Assembly (NCBI RefSeq): GCF_011759365.1
Contig: NZ_JAARLZ010000016.1
Coordinates: forward strand, 1-64,000
DNA length: 64,000 nt
Direction of reading: 5' to 3'
From: Luteibacter anthropi
Lineage (GTDB): Bacteria > Pseudomonadota > Gammaproteobacteria > Xanthomonadales > Rhodanobacteraceae
Part shown: piece by piece, positions 35,533 to 43,716 of the stretch
Numbering within the stretch: the stretch's first letter is position 1
How the letters are laid out: each line of letters begins with the position of its first letter
Notes under the pieces: model-generated
Databases searched by the model: none
What the model was told of the DNA's origin: nothing
Seen by the model: the letters and a program-made list of their open reading frames with translations, nothing else
Program-made: the position numbers and the translations under genes

Positions 35533-38500
35533 GCGCTGCCCTCCACCCGCAGAACCCCAAGAAAATCACGGTAAGGACCGAGCCAGTCGGGGAATCCGCC
35601 GTCCATCAGGGTGTTGAACGACGGCCACGCGCGTGTCAGGTAAGGATCGCCATCGACCTCGCCGTGCATGCGATCCTGCGCGCCTTCGTAGGCCGTGCGC
35701 GCCTTGCCCGGGGCGTTCTCTGCCGTATCGGCCGTCAGCCACGCCAGCGCCGTGCGAGCAGCCATGGGAAGCGGACGGGTCATGCCCTCGCGCCAGCTGC
35801 GTAACAAGGAGGCGAGCATGCGGCGGGCGTCGTCGGTGTCCAGCGGCGCCATCACGAGGGTGGCGTCGGGCCCGATATAGCGGCTTTCCAGGGCAAGTCC
35901 CGCGGCCTGCGCTACCAGATGGTCGGCCCAGGGCATCACCAGACGATGCAGCTTTGGCGCGCCATCGGCGTCGAGCACGCCGGATGGCGAGGGCAGCAGC
36001 CAGGCCAGGCGTCCGTCAGTGTCCATGCGCAGGTCGGCCAGCCAGTCCTCGATGGACAGGCCCTCGATATCGATGCGCACCTCGCGCTTGCCGGCGTCAT
36101 GCGGCCACGCGCGACGCTCCGTGAGATAACGGCCGTGCACGGCTTGCGCCGCTTCGACGAGATCGCGACGCAAGGGCGCGGCGAAACCCCCCATGGGCAG
36201 CACGCCACTGCGTTGCAGGCGCGCAGCGGCGAGATCGATCGCAGCGTTGCCGCCTTCGTCGCGCAGGGCGGCACGCAGGAGGGTGTCGGTCATCGCGTAG
36301 CGGTCGAGGCCATCGAGGCTGAAGGGTTCCAGCTCGTCGCTGGCCACGTCAGGTGCCTCGAAGCGCACGCCGAGCCGGCCCTGGAAGAATTCACGCACGG
36401 GATGGCGCAGGAAACGCCGCAGCGTGGCCAGCGTGAGCGGACGCTCAACGACCGGGGCGGCCAGCGTCACGTCTTCCCGCTTGTCGCGCATCGCATGGAC
36501 TTCGCGCCATTCGTTGGCATAGGTGAACAGGCGCGGATCGCCTGCCTGGAAATAGTCGCGACCAAACGGTTGCAGCGGGTGTTCCACGGTGAGCGCGGCA
36601 AGCGAGCCACTGCCATCACCGGCACGCCAGCCGGCCGCGAGATAGTCGCGCAACTGCCCCACAAGCACGGAAGGCGCGCGTTCGCTGTTATCGCGCACGC
36701 TGCGTCCCACCCAGCCGATATGCAGGGCGTCGCGCGCCGACAGCAGGGCTTCGAGGAAGAGATAGCGATCATCCTCGCGACGCGAACGGTCGCCGGGGCG
36801 CCATGCGCCCGCCCGCGACATGAGGTCGAAATCCATCGGAGGCCGCGCGCGCGGATAGTCGCCGTCGTTCATGCCCAGCAGGCAGACGATGCGGAACGGA
36901 ATGGCACGCATCGGCATCAGCGTGCCGAAGCTCACTGCGCCAGCAAGAAAGCGCTTGGAAAGGCCGCCATCGTCCAGGCCACCCAGCCATGCCTCGCGTA
37001 CGACATCGACAGGCAAGGGCTCGGCGAAGCTGGCTTCCGCGCAGGCGGTCTCCCATGCATCGAGGGCGTCGTGCAGGCGTTCGAGACTCATGCGGTCGTC
37101 GGCGTCCGCGGGATCGACGAAATCGCGCAGCAGATGCCGCAGGCGCTCGGCCCAAGCGGCAGGCGCAACGCGCTCGCTCATCGCCCGCCAGTGCTCGCCC
37201 AGGCGGTCGAGAAGATCAGCCAGGGGGCCGACGAGGTGCGCATCGAGTCCACCGACCTCTCCATAGGGCTCGATGTCGCCCCAGGCCTCTCCATCGCCCA
37301 CGGCATAGCCGAGCAACATGCGGCGCAGGCCGAAGGCCCAGGTGTTCTGCGTCAATGCCGGCAGATCGAGGGAGGCACGCTGCTCGGCGTCCAGGCCCCA
37401 GCGGATGCCGGCGCCTTCGACCCAGCGATGCAGCAACGGCAGGTCGTCGTCGCTTAGCCCGAAGCGCTGGCGCACGGCGGGTATGTCGAGCAGGTCGGCC
37501 AGCTCGCCCGCGCCGAAGCGGGATTCGGTCATCGCCAGCAGCATGTCCAGCGCCACCACCAGCGGCACGCTGCCGCGCGAGGCGCGGTCGGCCACGCTGT
37601 AGGGAATGAAACGCGGATCGTCGCGCGGCACGCGGCCGAACACGGCATCGATGTGCGGGCCGTAGGTCTCGATGTCCGGCACCATCACGATGACATCGCG
37701 CGGACGGATGGGGTCGCCCGCCAGCGTCGACGCTTCGAAGCGCGCGAGCAACTGATCGTGCAGGATCTCCACCTCGCGCTGTGGCCCATGGGCCACGTGG
37801 AACGCGATGGAATGATCACCGGGCGCCAGCATGACGGGTTCGGCAGGTGGCGGTTCCAGATCGAGGATGGCCGCCTGCACCTGACCCAGCAGATGCGTGT
37901 TTGCCGGTTCGGCGAACAGGTCGATGCGCTGGTCCCAGGCGGTGAAGCGCTCGCGGTACGACTCCGGGTGATCGAACTCGTCGAGCAGGCGGATGTAGTC
38001 ACGCCCCTGCTTGCCCCAGGCCGCCAGCAGCGGCTGGGCAAACAGGTGCATGTCTTCGTCGGACAGCGACAGCGGCATGCCCGGCTTCGCCGTCTGGCGG
38101 CGACGCTCCGCACGCAGCAGTTCGCGATCGTCGACGATATCCGCCCAGTAATGCCGGCATGGATTCATCACCACCAGCACCACCTGCGACCAGCGCCCCA
38201 GTGCGGACAACGCCTCCAGCGTCTGCCGTGGCAGTGACGACATGCCGAACACGACGATGCGGCGTGGCAACGCGGCAGGTCGCGTCGTCGCTCCGGCGAC
38301 GGCACGCAGGAATCGCGCATGCACGGCCGCGCGATGACCATCAGCCTCCTGCGGGCCCACGTCGTCGAGCAGGCGCCGCCACAAGGCGGCCTGCCAGCGA
38401 TCGGCCTCGATCATGGCGGGCGCACCGCCGCGCGCGTCGCGCAGGATGTCCTGCCCGGCCGCCCAGTCTTCGAGCCAGTCGGCGCGATAGACCTGATATT

Positions 38501-38954
38501 GGTCGTACAGATCAGCCAGGCGCTCGGCGAGCTGATGGCACTTACGGGCATCCTCGCCGTCGCTCAGGAAGGCGGCCAGCGGCTCGAACACCGGCTCGCG
38601 AGCCAGCGACGGCAGCAGCCGCATCAGTCGCCAGACCAACCGCGACTTGTCGAAGGGCGATTCCTTGGGCACGGCCTCGATGCCGAGCACAGCGCGATAG
38701 GCCTGCCACAGGAAACGACCGGGCAACTGGACATCCACGGCGGCCGCGATACCCAGGCCGCCTTCGTTCACGCCACGCGCCAGAGCCAGTCGGAACCACT
38801 GGGCGATGCCGTTGGACTGCACCAGCACGTGCTCGTCTTCCAGCGGCCCCAGGGGCGCACGACGCAGCCACGCCGCCAGCACGTCACGTAGTTCTTCCAG
38901 GCGATTTCCGTGCAGGACCATCAGGCCCGGCGCGATGTCGTTGCGCTCAGTCAA
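35529..38954 (-). CDS. recC: Exodeoxyribonuclease V subunit gamma (RecC)
   Basis: This 1141-aa subunit recognises the recombination hotspot in the RecBCD complex. The N-terminal RecC helicase-like region reads VLHGNRLEELRDVLAAWL and LVQSNGIAQWFRLALARG. The middle has PRRIVVFGMSSLPRQTLEALSALGRW and the C-terminus DPYLTRAWPSFNTLM. The frame opens with TTG (38954), giving TERNDIAPGLMVLHG; the first ATG is 11 codons later (38921). Neither has a strong ribosome site, so the exact start is uncertain. It is the first gene of recC-recB-recD, 63 bp after the HemJ-like gene. Confidence 0.95.
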   Translation of the reverse strand: MTERNDIAPGLMVLHGNRLEELRDVLAAWLRRAPLGPLEDEHVLVQSNGIAQWFRLALARGVNEGGLGIAAAVDVQLPGRFLWQAYRAVLGIEAVPKESPFDKSRLVWRLMRLLPSLAREPVFEPLAAFLSDGEDARKCHQLAERLADLYDQYQVYRADWLEDWAAGQDILRDARGGAPAMIEADRWQAALWRRLLDDVGPQEADGHRAAVHARFLRAVAGATTRPAALPRRIVVFGMSSLPRQTLEALSALGRWSQVVLVVMNPCRHYWADIVDDRELLRAERRRQTAKPGMPLSLSDEDMHLFAQPLLAAWGKQGRDYIRLLDEFDHPESYRERFTAWDQRIDLFAEPANTHLLGQVQAAILDLEPPPAEPVMLAPGDHSIAFHVAHGPQREVEILHDQLLARFEASTLAGDPIRPRDVIVMVPDIETYGPHIDAVFGRVPRDDPRFIPYSVADRASRGSVPLVVALDMLLAMTESRFGAGELADLLDIPAVRQRFGLSDDDLPLLHRWVEGAGIRWGLDAEQRASLDLPALTQNTWAFGLRRMLLGYAVGDGEAWGDIEPYGEVGGLDAHLVGPLADLLDRLGEHWRAMSERVAPAAWAERLRHLLRDFVDPADADDRMSLERLHDALDAWETACAEASFAEPLPVDVVREAWLGGLDDGGLSKRFLAGAVSFGTLMPMRAIPFRIVCLLGMNDGDYPRARPPMDFDLMSRAGAWRPGDRSRREDDRYLFLEALLSARDALHIGWVGRSVRDNSERAPSVLVGQLRDYLAAGWRAGDGSGSLAALTVEHPLQPFGRDYFQAGDPRLFTYANEWREVHAMRDKREDVTLAAPVVERPLTLATLRRFLRHPVREFFQGRLGVRFEAPDVASDELEPFSLDGLDRYAMTDTLLRAALRDEGGNAAIDLAAARLQRSGVLPMGGFAAPLRRDLVEAAQAVHGRYLTERRAWPHDAGKREVRIDIEGLSIEDWLADLRMDTDGRLAWLLPSPSGVLDADGAPKLHRLVMPWADHLVAQAAGLALESRYIGPDATLVMAPLDTDDARRMLASLLRSWREGMTRPLPMAARTALAWLTADTAENAPGKARTAYEGAQDRMHGEVDGDPYLTRAWPSFNTLMDGGFPDWLGPYRDFLGVLRVEGSA

Positions 38955-39017
38955 AAAGATGCCCCACGGCAGGTCCGGCGCCCATCCTGGCTCCTGTGCG
39001 TCTCAAGCCGTGAGACC

Positions 39018-39437
39018 TCAGAACGGCTTGGCCACGACAAGGAAGATGATCGCCAGCAGGACCAGCACGGGCAGCTCGTTGAAGATGCGCAGCGTCTTGC
39101 CGCTGGGCAGCGCGCCACCGGCCATGCTGCGCTTGAGCAGGCGCCCGTTCCAGATGAAATAGGCCAGCATCACGGCCACCAGGGTCAGCTTGGCATGCAG
39201 CCAGCCGCCCGTGATCCCGAAATAGAGCCAGAGCACCAGGCCGAACAGGAAGGCCATGCCGAACATGCTGTGGCCGAACTTGTAGAGCCGGCGTGCCATC
39301 AGCTCCAGCCGGGCTCTCACGGCCGGCTCGTCGCCCGCCTCGACCACGTTGACCAGGATGCGCGGCAGGTAGAACACCGTCGCCATCCAGGCGATGACGA
39401 ACAGGATATGCAGGGACTTGGTCAGCAAATAGGCCAC
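39018..39437 (-). CDS. HemJ/CopD-like integral membrane protein
   Basis: This 139-aa protein has about four membrane helices: AYLLTKSLHILFVIAWMATVFYLPRIL, GMAFLFGLVLWLYFG, LHAKLTLVAVMLAYFIW and LPVLVLLAIIFLVVAKPF. The N-terminal helix with KxxHIxxVxxWMAxxFYLPR is the signature of HemJ, a haem-dependent protoporphyrinogen IX oxidase family (formerly UPF0093); conserved His and Arg are present. The start is GTG (39435-39437) with GAGGGAG about 9 nt upstream; no suitable ATG exists before the first helix. It precedes recC on the same strand and is divergent from an iron receptor. HemJ is the likeliest identity, with other CopD-like proteins as the alternative. Confidence 0.75.
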   Translation of the reverse strand: MAYLLTKSLHILFVIAWMATVFYLPRILVNVVEAGDEPAVRARLELMARRLYKFGHSMFGMAFLFGLVLWLYFGITGGWLHAKLTLVAVMLAYFIWNGRLLKRSMAGGALPSGKTLRIFNELPVLVLLAIIFLVVAKPF

Positions 39438-39545
39438 CGTCTGGCGCTCCCTCGTGAAAGGTCGCCAGTGTAGCCGCTGGCACGGCCAACCCGGTGCGGC
39501 ACAGCGCCCCGGGGGCGGCACGTATCCCGGGCCCCGGCTCTTCTA

Positions 39546-39567
39546 TATAATGCAAATCATTCTTATT
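39546..39567 (+). promoter_or_regulatory. Fur box over the -10 of the TonB receptor gene
   Basis: AATGCAAATCATTCTTATT (39549-39567) closely matches the classic Fur box AATGAGAATCATTCTCATT. It overlaps a perfect -10 TATAAT at 39546-39551, about 45-65 bp upstream of the receptor start. Iron-loaded Fur would block RNA polymerase. Confidence 0.75.
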
Positions 39568-39610
39568 AACATTCGTTATTTCTTTCGTTCTCGCCAGCCC
39601 AGGATCCACC

Positions 39611-41827
39611 ATGTCCCGCCCCTGCTTCTCCCCCGCCCGCCTCGCGGCTTCGGTCCGTCTCGCCCTCGCGAGCACCCTCCTCCTCGCCACCGCCGCCCAC
39701 GCCGCGGATGCCGACGTCCCCGACAGCCAGCGGAAGGCCAACGAGAACTCCACCACCCTGTCGGGAGTGCAGGTGCAGGCCAATGTCGCCCCGCCCACCG
39801 CCGCCTACGCTGGCGGCCAGGTCGCCAGGGGCGGCCGTTTCGGCGTGCTGGGCAACCAGGACACGATCAACGTGCCCTTCAGCATGACCAGCTATACGGA
39901 TACGCTGATCCGGGCGCAGCAGGCGCGCACCCTGGGTGATGTCGTGGACAACGACCCCGCCGTGCGCACCGGCTTCGGCTACGGCAACTACTCGCAGGTG
40001 TTCACCATCCGCGGCTTCCAGCTGGACAGCGACGACATTGGCTTCGACGGTCTCTACGGCCTGCTGCCGCGCCAGCTGCTCGCCCCCGAACTGATCAGCC
40101 GCGTGGAAGTGTTCAAGGGTTCCAACGCCTTCCTCAACGGCATGAGCGTCGGCGGCTCAGGCATCGGCGGCGCCATCAACATCGCGCCCAAGCGTGCTGA
40201 AAAAGACCCCATCACCCGCGTCGGTGTCGATTACGGCAGCGACAGCCAGATCGGCGAAACGGTAGACATCGGCCGTCGCTTCGGCGCCAACAATGAATTC
40301 GGCCTGCGCGTGAATGCCGTGCATCGCGAAGGCGGCACCGCCATCGATGGCGAGAAGCGTCGCGTCACCGCGGCTTCGGTGGCGTTCGACTACCAGGGTG
40401 AGCGCCTGCGCGTCACCACCGATGTCGGCTACCAGAAGCAGGTGATCGACGGTGGCCGTTCGGTCGTCTTCATCGGCAGCGCCACCAGCGTGCCGCGTGC
40501 GCCGTCGGCCAGGACCAACTACTCGCAGGCGTGGTCCGGCTCATCGCTGGAAGACACCTTCGGCGTCGTCCGTGCCGAATACGACTTCACGCCGTGGCTT
40601 ACGGGTTACGTCGCTGCCGGTGCGCACCACGGGAACGAGTTCGGCGATTACGTAAGCCCCACGCTGAAGAACAACGTCGGCGATGCGACCGAAGGCCGTT
40701 TCACCGTGCCTTACATCGCCGACACCGGCACGGGTGAAGCAGGCTTCAACGCCAACTTCAACACCGGCGACGTGACCCACCGCGTTACCCTTGGTTTCTC
40801 GGCACTCAGCACGAACAAGAAGGCCGCCTACGCGGGCTCCAGCTCGTTTACCACCAACATCTACGACCCCGTGCAGGTCGCATTGCCGAACTACTCTTAT
40901 AACGTCGGCCCGATCAGCAGCCCGGGTTATACCGGTCGCACGCAGCTGCGCAGCCTCGTGCTGTCCGATACGCTCGGCTTTCTCGACGATCGCCTCCAGG
41001 TTACCGTGGGTGCGCGCCGCCAAAAGCTGCACGTGGTCGGTTACGCCTACGCCGTCAACGGCGTGAGCGGTGCGAAGAATTCGGAGTACGAGCAGTACTC
41101 CACGAGCCCGGTCGTCGGCGTCAATTTCCGCCTCAGCGACCAGTGGGCGATCTACGCCAACCACATCGAAGCACTCACCCAGGGCGGCCAGGCTCCGGTG
41201 AACTTCAACGGCAAGCCGGTGACCAACAGCGGCCAGGTGTTTGCCCCGTACAAGGCCAAGCAGAACGAAGTCGGCGTGAAGTGGGATGCCGGCAACATCG
41301 GCAGCAGCCTCGGCCTGTACCAGATCAAGCAGCCGAGCGCCTATGTCGATGCGACCAACACCTATGTGGTGGATGGCGAGCAGCGTAACCGTGGCGTCGA
41401 GTGGAGTTTCTTCGGCGAACCGGTAAAGGGCGTGCGCATCCTGGGCGGGGCTAACTACGTGCAGCCGGAGCTCGTGAAGACGCAGGGCGGCCTCAACAAC
41501 GGCCACGACGCCATCGGCGTACCGCGCTTCCAGGCCAACGCCGGTGTGGAGTGGACCATTCCGAACACACCGGATCTCACCTTCAGTGCGCGTGCGGTGC
41601 GTACGGGCAAGCAGTATCTCGACGCGGCCAATGCACTGCGTGTTCCGGCGTGGACCACCTATGACATTGGCGCACGCATCACGCCGACGCTGGAAGGCAA
41701 GCCGGTCACGTTCAACGTGAGCGTGGAGAACCTGACGAACAAGGGTTACTGGGCGTCTGCGACTGGCGGCTACCTGACGCAGGGTATGCCGCGCACCGTG
41801 ATGGTGTCGGCGATGTTCGACCTTTGA
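39611..41827 (+). CDS. TonB-dependent siderophore receptor
   Basis: This 738-aa outer-membrane receptor has a signal peptide ending THAHA-like TAAHAAD (about residue 34). The plug (about 85-205) contains NVPFSMTSYTDTLIRAQQARTLGDVVDNDPAVRTG, FTIRGFQ and SRVEVFKGSNAFLNGMSVGGSGIGGAINIAPKRA, the FhuE/FpvA-like siderophore subclass pattern. The barrel ends in MVSAMFDL with a terminal aromatic. The Fur box in its promoter supports iron-siderophore uptake; the ligand is unknown. No biosynthesis or ABC genes are adjacent. A perfect 12-bp hairpin follows the stop. Confidence 0.93.
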   Translation: MSRPCFSPARLAASVRLALASTLLLATAAHAADADVPDSQRKANENSTTLSGVQVQANVAPPTAAYAGGQVARGGRFGVLGNQDTINVPFSMTSYTDTLIRAQQARTLGDVVDNDPAVRTGFGYGNYSQVFTIRGFQLDSDDIGFDGLYGLLPRQLLAPELISRVEVFKGSNAFLNGMSVGGSGIGGAINIAPKRAEKDPITRVGVDYGSDSQIGETVDIGRRFGANNEFGLRVNAVHREGGTAIDGEKRRVTAASVAFDYQGERLRVTTDVGYQKQVIDGGRSVVFIGSATSVPRAPSARTNYSQAWSGSSLEDTFGVVRAEYDFTPWLTGYVAAGAHHGNEFGDYVSPTLKNNVGDATEGRFTVPYIADTGTGEAGFNANFNTGDVTHRVTLGFSALSTNKKAAYAGSSSFTTNIYDPVQVALPNYSYNVGPISSPGYTGRTQLRSLVLSDTLGFLDDRLQVTVGARRQKLHVVGYAYAVNGVSGAKNSEYEQYSTSPVVGVNFRLSDQWAIYANHIEALTQGGQAPVNFNGKPVTNSGQVFAPYKAKQNEVGVKWDAGNIGSSLGLYQIKQPSAYVDATNTYVVDGEQRNRGVEWSFFGEPVKGVRILGGANYVQPELVKTQGGLNNGHDAIGVPRFQANAGVEWTIPNTPDLTFSARAVRTGKQYLDAANALRVPAWTTYDIGARITPTLEGKPVTFNVSVENLTNKGYWASATGGYLTQGMPRTVMVSAMFDL

Positions 41828-41835
41828 TGGGCGTG

Positions 41836-41862
41836 GCGGGAGAGCGGTTTCCGCTCTCCCGC
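41836..41862 (+). terminator. Hairpin after siderophore receptor gene
   Basis: Perfect 12-bp stem GCGGGAGAGCGG (41836-41847) with TTT loop and complement 41851-41862, starting 9 nt after the stop codon. There is no T-run. Confidence 0.55.
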
Positions 41863-42212
41863 TGGCGCCTGCACCGTGTTGCGGAGTGCTTCGTAGGGTG
41901 GGCTCGCCTTGCGGCCTCGCGCTCGGCGCTCTTGCGTGGCGGCGAGCGAGCCGGCGGGGCCGGCCCTTGGCGCGACGGCCTGCGGTGTCCCTCGGGAAAG
42001 GAGAGCCGCTGCGCGGCTTAGTGTCTTATGGCTTCGCCCCTTCGGGCCCGGGGAGCGTGCGGGGCTTTTCGACTCGGCCTCCGTGCCTCGGCGAAAAGGG
42101 CCGGCCTTCCTGGCCGCCCCCGCTACGCGGCCTTTTCCGCCCACTCCCCTCACCTCCGTCAAGTCGCGCCAAGGGCCGACCCCGCCGCCTCTCCCCACCG
42201 CACCGTGCTTGT
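41863..42212. other. 350-bp palindrome-dense GC-rich intergenic stretch
   Basis: The stretch is filled with short perfect or near-perfect stem-loops (for example GCCGCTGCGCGGC, CCCTTCGGG, GGCCGGCCTTCCTGGCC). Frames on both strands stay open, but the products are arginine/proline-rich with no ribosome sites or recognisable domains. I see no gene. It could be a decayed repeat element or a structured RNA. Confidence 0.4.
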
Positions 42213-42298
42213 GTAGGAGCGCGCCTTGCGCGCGACCGGGTATCGCGAAACATTTGATCTGATCGCGATACCCGGTCGCGCGCAAGGCGCGCTCCTAC
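42213..42298. repeat. REP doublet with perfect 35-bp arms
   Basis: Arms at 42213-42247 and 42264-42298 are perfectly complementary over 35 bp, including 10 bp of inner flank (GGTATCGCG type) beyond the REP core, around a 16-nt loop. It is a REPIN-like hairpin lying 9 bp beyond the stop of the minus-strand membrane gene. Confidence 0.92.
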
Positions 42299-42307
42299 AA
42301 AAAACTG

Positions 42308-42607
42308 CTACACCTCCCAGCGCGACAACACCCAGAACGCCACTGCCCCTGACGTCGTCAACCCCATAGCCGTCATCGATAGACGAAACACGACAAACGC
42401 CGTTTCATCGGCCGGATGAATCCACACCTGCATCATCAGCTGATTAATCGTCAACAACGCCACCACCGCGCTGGCAAACGCCGCCACGGCAAATCCCCGC
42501 GCTCCACGCGTGGCGATCTTCATACCGTCGCGGCGATCCACGAACACCAGCACGTTGATTACCATCAACGCCAACGCCATCGTGATCTGCACGATTTCAA
42601 TCCCCAT
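42308..42607 (-). CDS. Small integral membrane protein, unknown
   Basis: This 99-aa protein has three predicted membrane helices: VQITMALALMVINVLVFV, FAVAAFASAVVALLTINQL and FRLSMTAMGLTTSGAVAFWVL. A short basic loop (DRRDGMKIATRGARG) separates the first two. I do not recognise the family. Its ATG lies inside the end of the upstream 96-aa gene (11-bp overlap), so the two are translated together and probably act together. A REP doublet follows. Confidence 0.65.
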   Translation of the reverse strand: MGIEIVQITMALALMVINVLVFVDRRDGMKIATRGARGFAVAAFASAVVALLTINQLMMQVWIHPADETAFVVFRLSMTAMGLTTSGAVAFWVLSRWEV

Positions 42608-42887
42608 GAATGACGTCCTCCGTATCGCGTAACAACGGCGAATCAAACAATACCTGTGTATGCGCCCGCTGCACGCAGTAATGCCCTACGGCGACCAACG
42701 CCGCCACGCCACCGATGGCCAACGCCAGATCGCGACCATCGCTTTCGCATGAGGCTTCATGCGCAGCTTCCACCAGCACCCGCGCCGTCCCCTGCGCATA
42801 CGCCAACCATTCCGTCGCTTCATTAAGCAACCGCTCGGTGGACGCATCGTCATCGTCCAGAATCCAGTGTTCGTTGATGTCCTTCAT
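42597..42887 (-). CDS. Small acidic protein with hydrophobic segment, unknown
   Basis: This 96-aa protein has an acidic N-terminus (MKDINEHWILDDDDASTERLLNEATEWLAYAQ), a helical middle, one moderately hydrophobic stretch (LALAIGGVAALVAVGHYCV) and a polar tail. The pattern recalls small DUF3077/DUF6124-type proteins of pseudomonads, but I cannot confirm it. It is the first of two overlapping genes with the small membrane protein. Coding is supported by the overlap, a start preceded by GGGAGCTGTC and an undisturbed frame. Confidence 0.6.
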   Translation of the reverse strand: MKDINEHWILDDDDASTERLLNEATEWLAYAQGTARVLVEAAHEASCESDGRDLALAIGGVAALVAVGHYCVQRAHTQVLFDSPLLRDTEDVIHGD

Positions 42888-43716
42888 AGACAGCTCCCTA
42901 GGTCAGCACCGCCCTCTCCTCCCAGGTGTGGCACGCCATGGACTCCATGAACGTGCCACGGGGTAACGCAACGTCAGGTTGACGTTTTCTCGCGCATCGC
43001 TCCGGGACGATGAGGCCTGCCGGCGTGTCCGTGACCGGACGCCGGGCGGCGTGATTGTCGAAGTGGATGCGGCGTCAGCAGGCCTTTACCGCACAGCCGG
43101 CAACGCGCCGGGTGCTGACGGCAAGGCTTCAAGCGCAGGTGCGCGGCTCACGCCGCGGTTCGTCAACCGCGTTCTGGCAGGGCCGGAACGGCCCGGGCAC
43201 CGGCAGGTGGGCCACCGCGGAGAAGCGGCGGGCGGACGAGTGACGTAGAATAGCTTTTAGCCATTGGACGATTCCTTGCTAGTTTGCGCTAGTTGAGGAG
43301 GACTCGGTGGTTAGTGGGCCGGGGTGACGCCAATCACCCCGGTTCCACGCCCCCACCGCCTTGGAGCGAAGGCTGCCTGCGAAGTACGAGTGAAACGCGA
43401 GCGCGGGCAGCGGTGACAACGTAACAAAACAACACAGAATTGTCTGTAGGCGGCGCCCGCATAAAGTTGCCCTGTTCTTGTATTTACCTCGCCTACCGAA
43501 AGGCAGGAACTGTGCGTATTGCGAATGGGTGAATCCCTTCATGATCGGTCTCCTTGTGCGACTGCCTCTCGCAACCATTCTCCACTCATAAATTCCTTGA
43601 TACGTCAAAAACCCGTGCGCGATGAATTTCCGGATTCGTTCCTACCTCAGGTATTCCGATGTAGATTCGCGACAGGAAGCGTAGGCGAACCGAGTCACCT
43701 CACCAGGAACCGACAC
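42888..43716. other. 829-bp intergenic region before the secreted glycosidase-like gene
   Basis: No gene can be supported. A frame at 42979-43248 is open but has no ribosome site or recognisable domain. A 9-bp hairpin CCGGGGTGA/TCACCCCGG (43319-43342) is the clearest structure. Composition falls toward AT after about 43,420, matching the atypical gene that follows. Promoter elements were not identified. Confidence 0.4.

Noticed and set aside
41886-42257. 123-codon frame in the palindrome-dense gap
   Set aside because: Arg/Pro-rich, no ribosome site, extends into a REP hairpin and shows no domain.
42979-43248. 89-codon frame upstream of the glycosidase-like gene
   Set aside because: No ribosome site, no domain and GC-driven openness in several frames.
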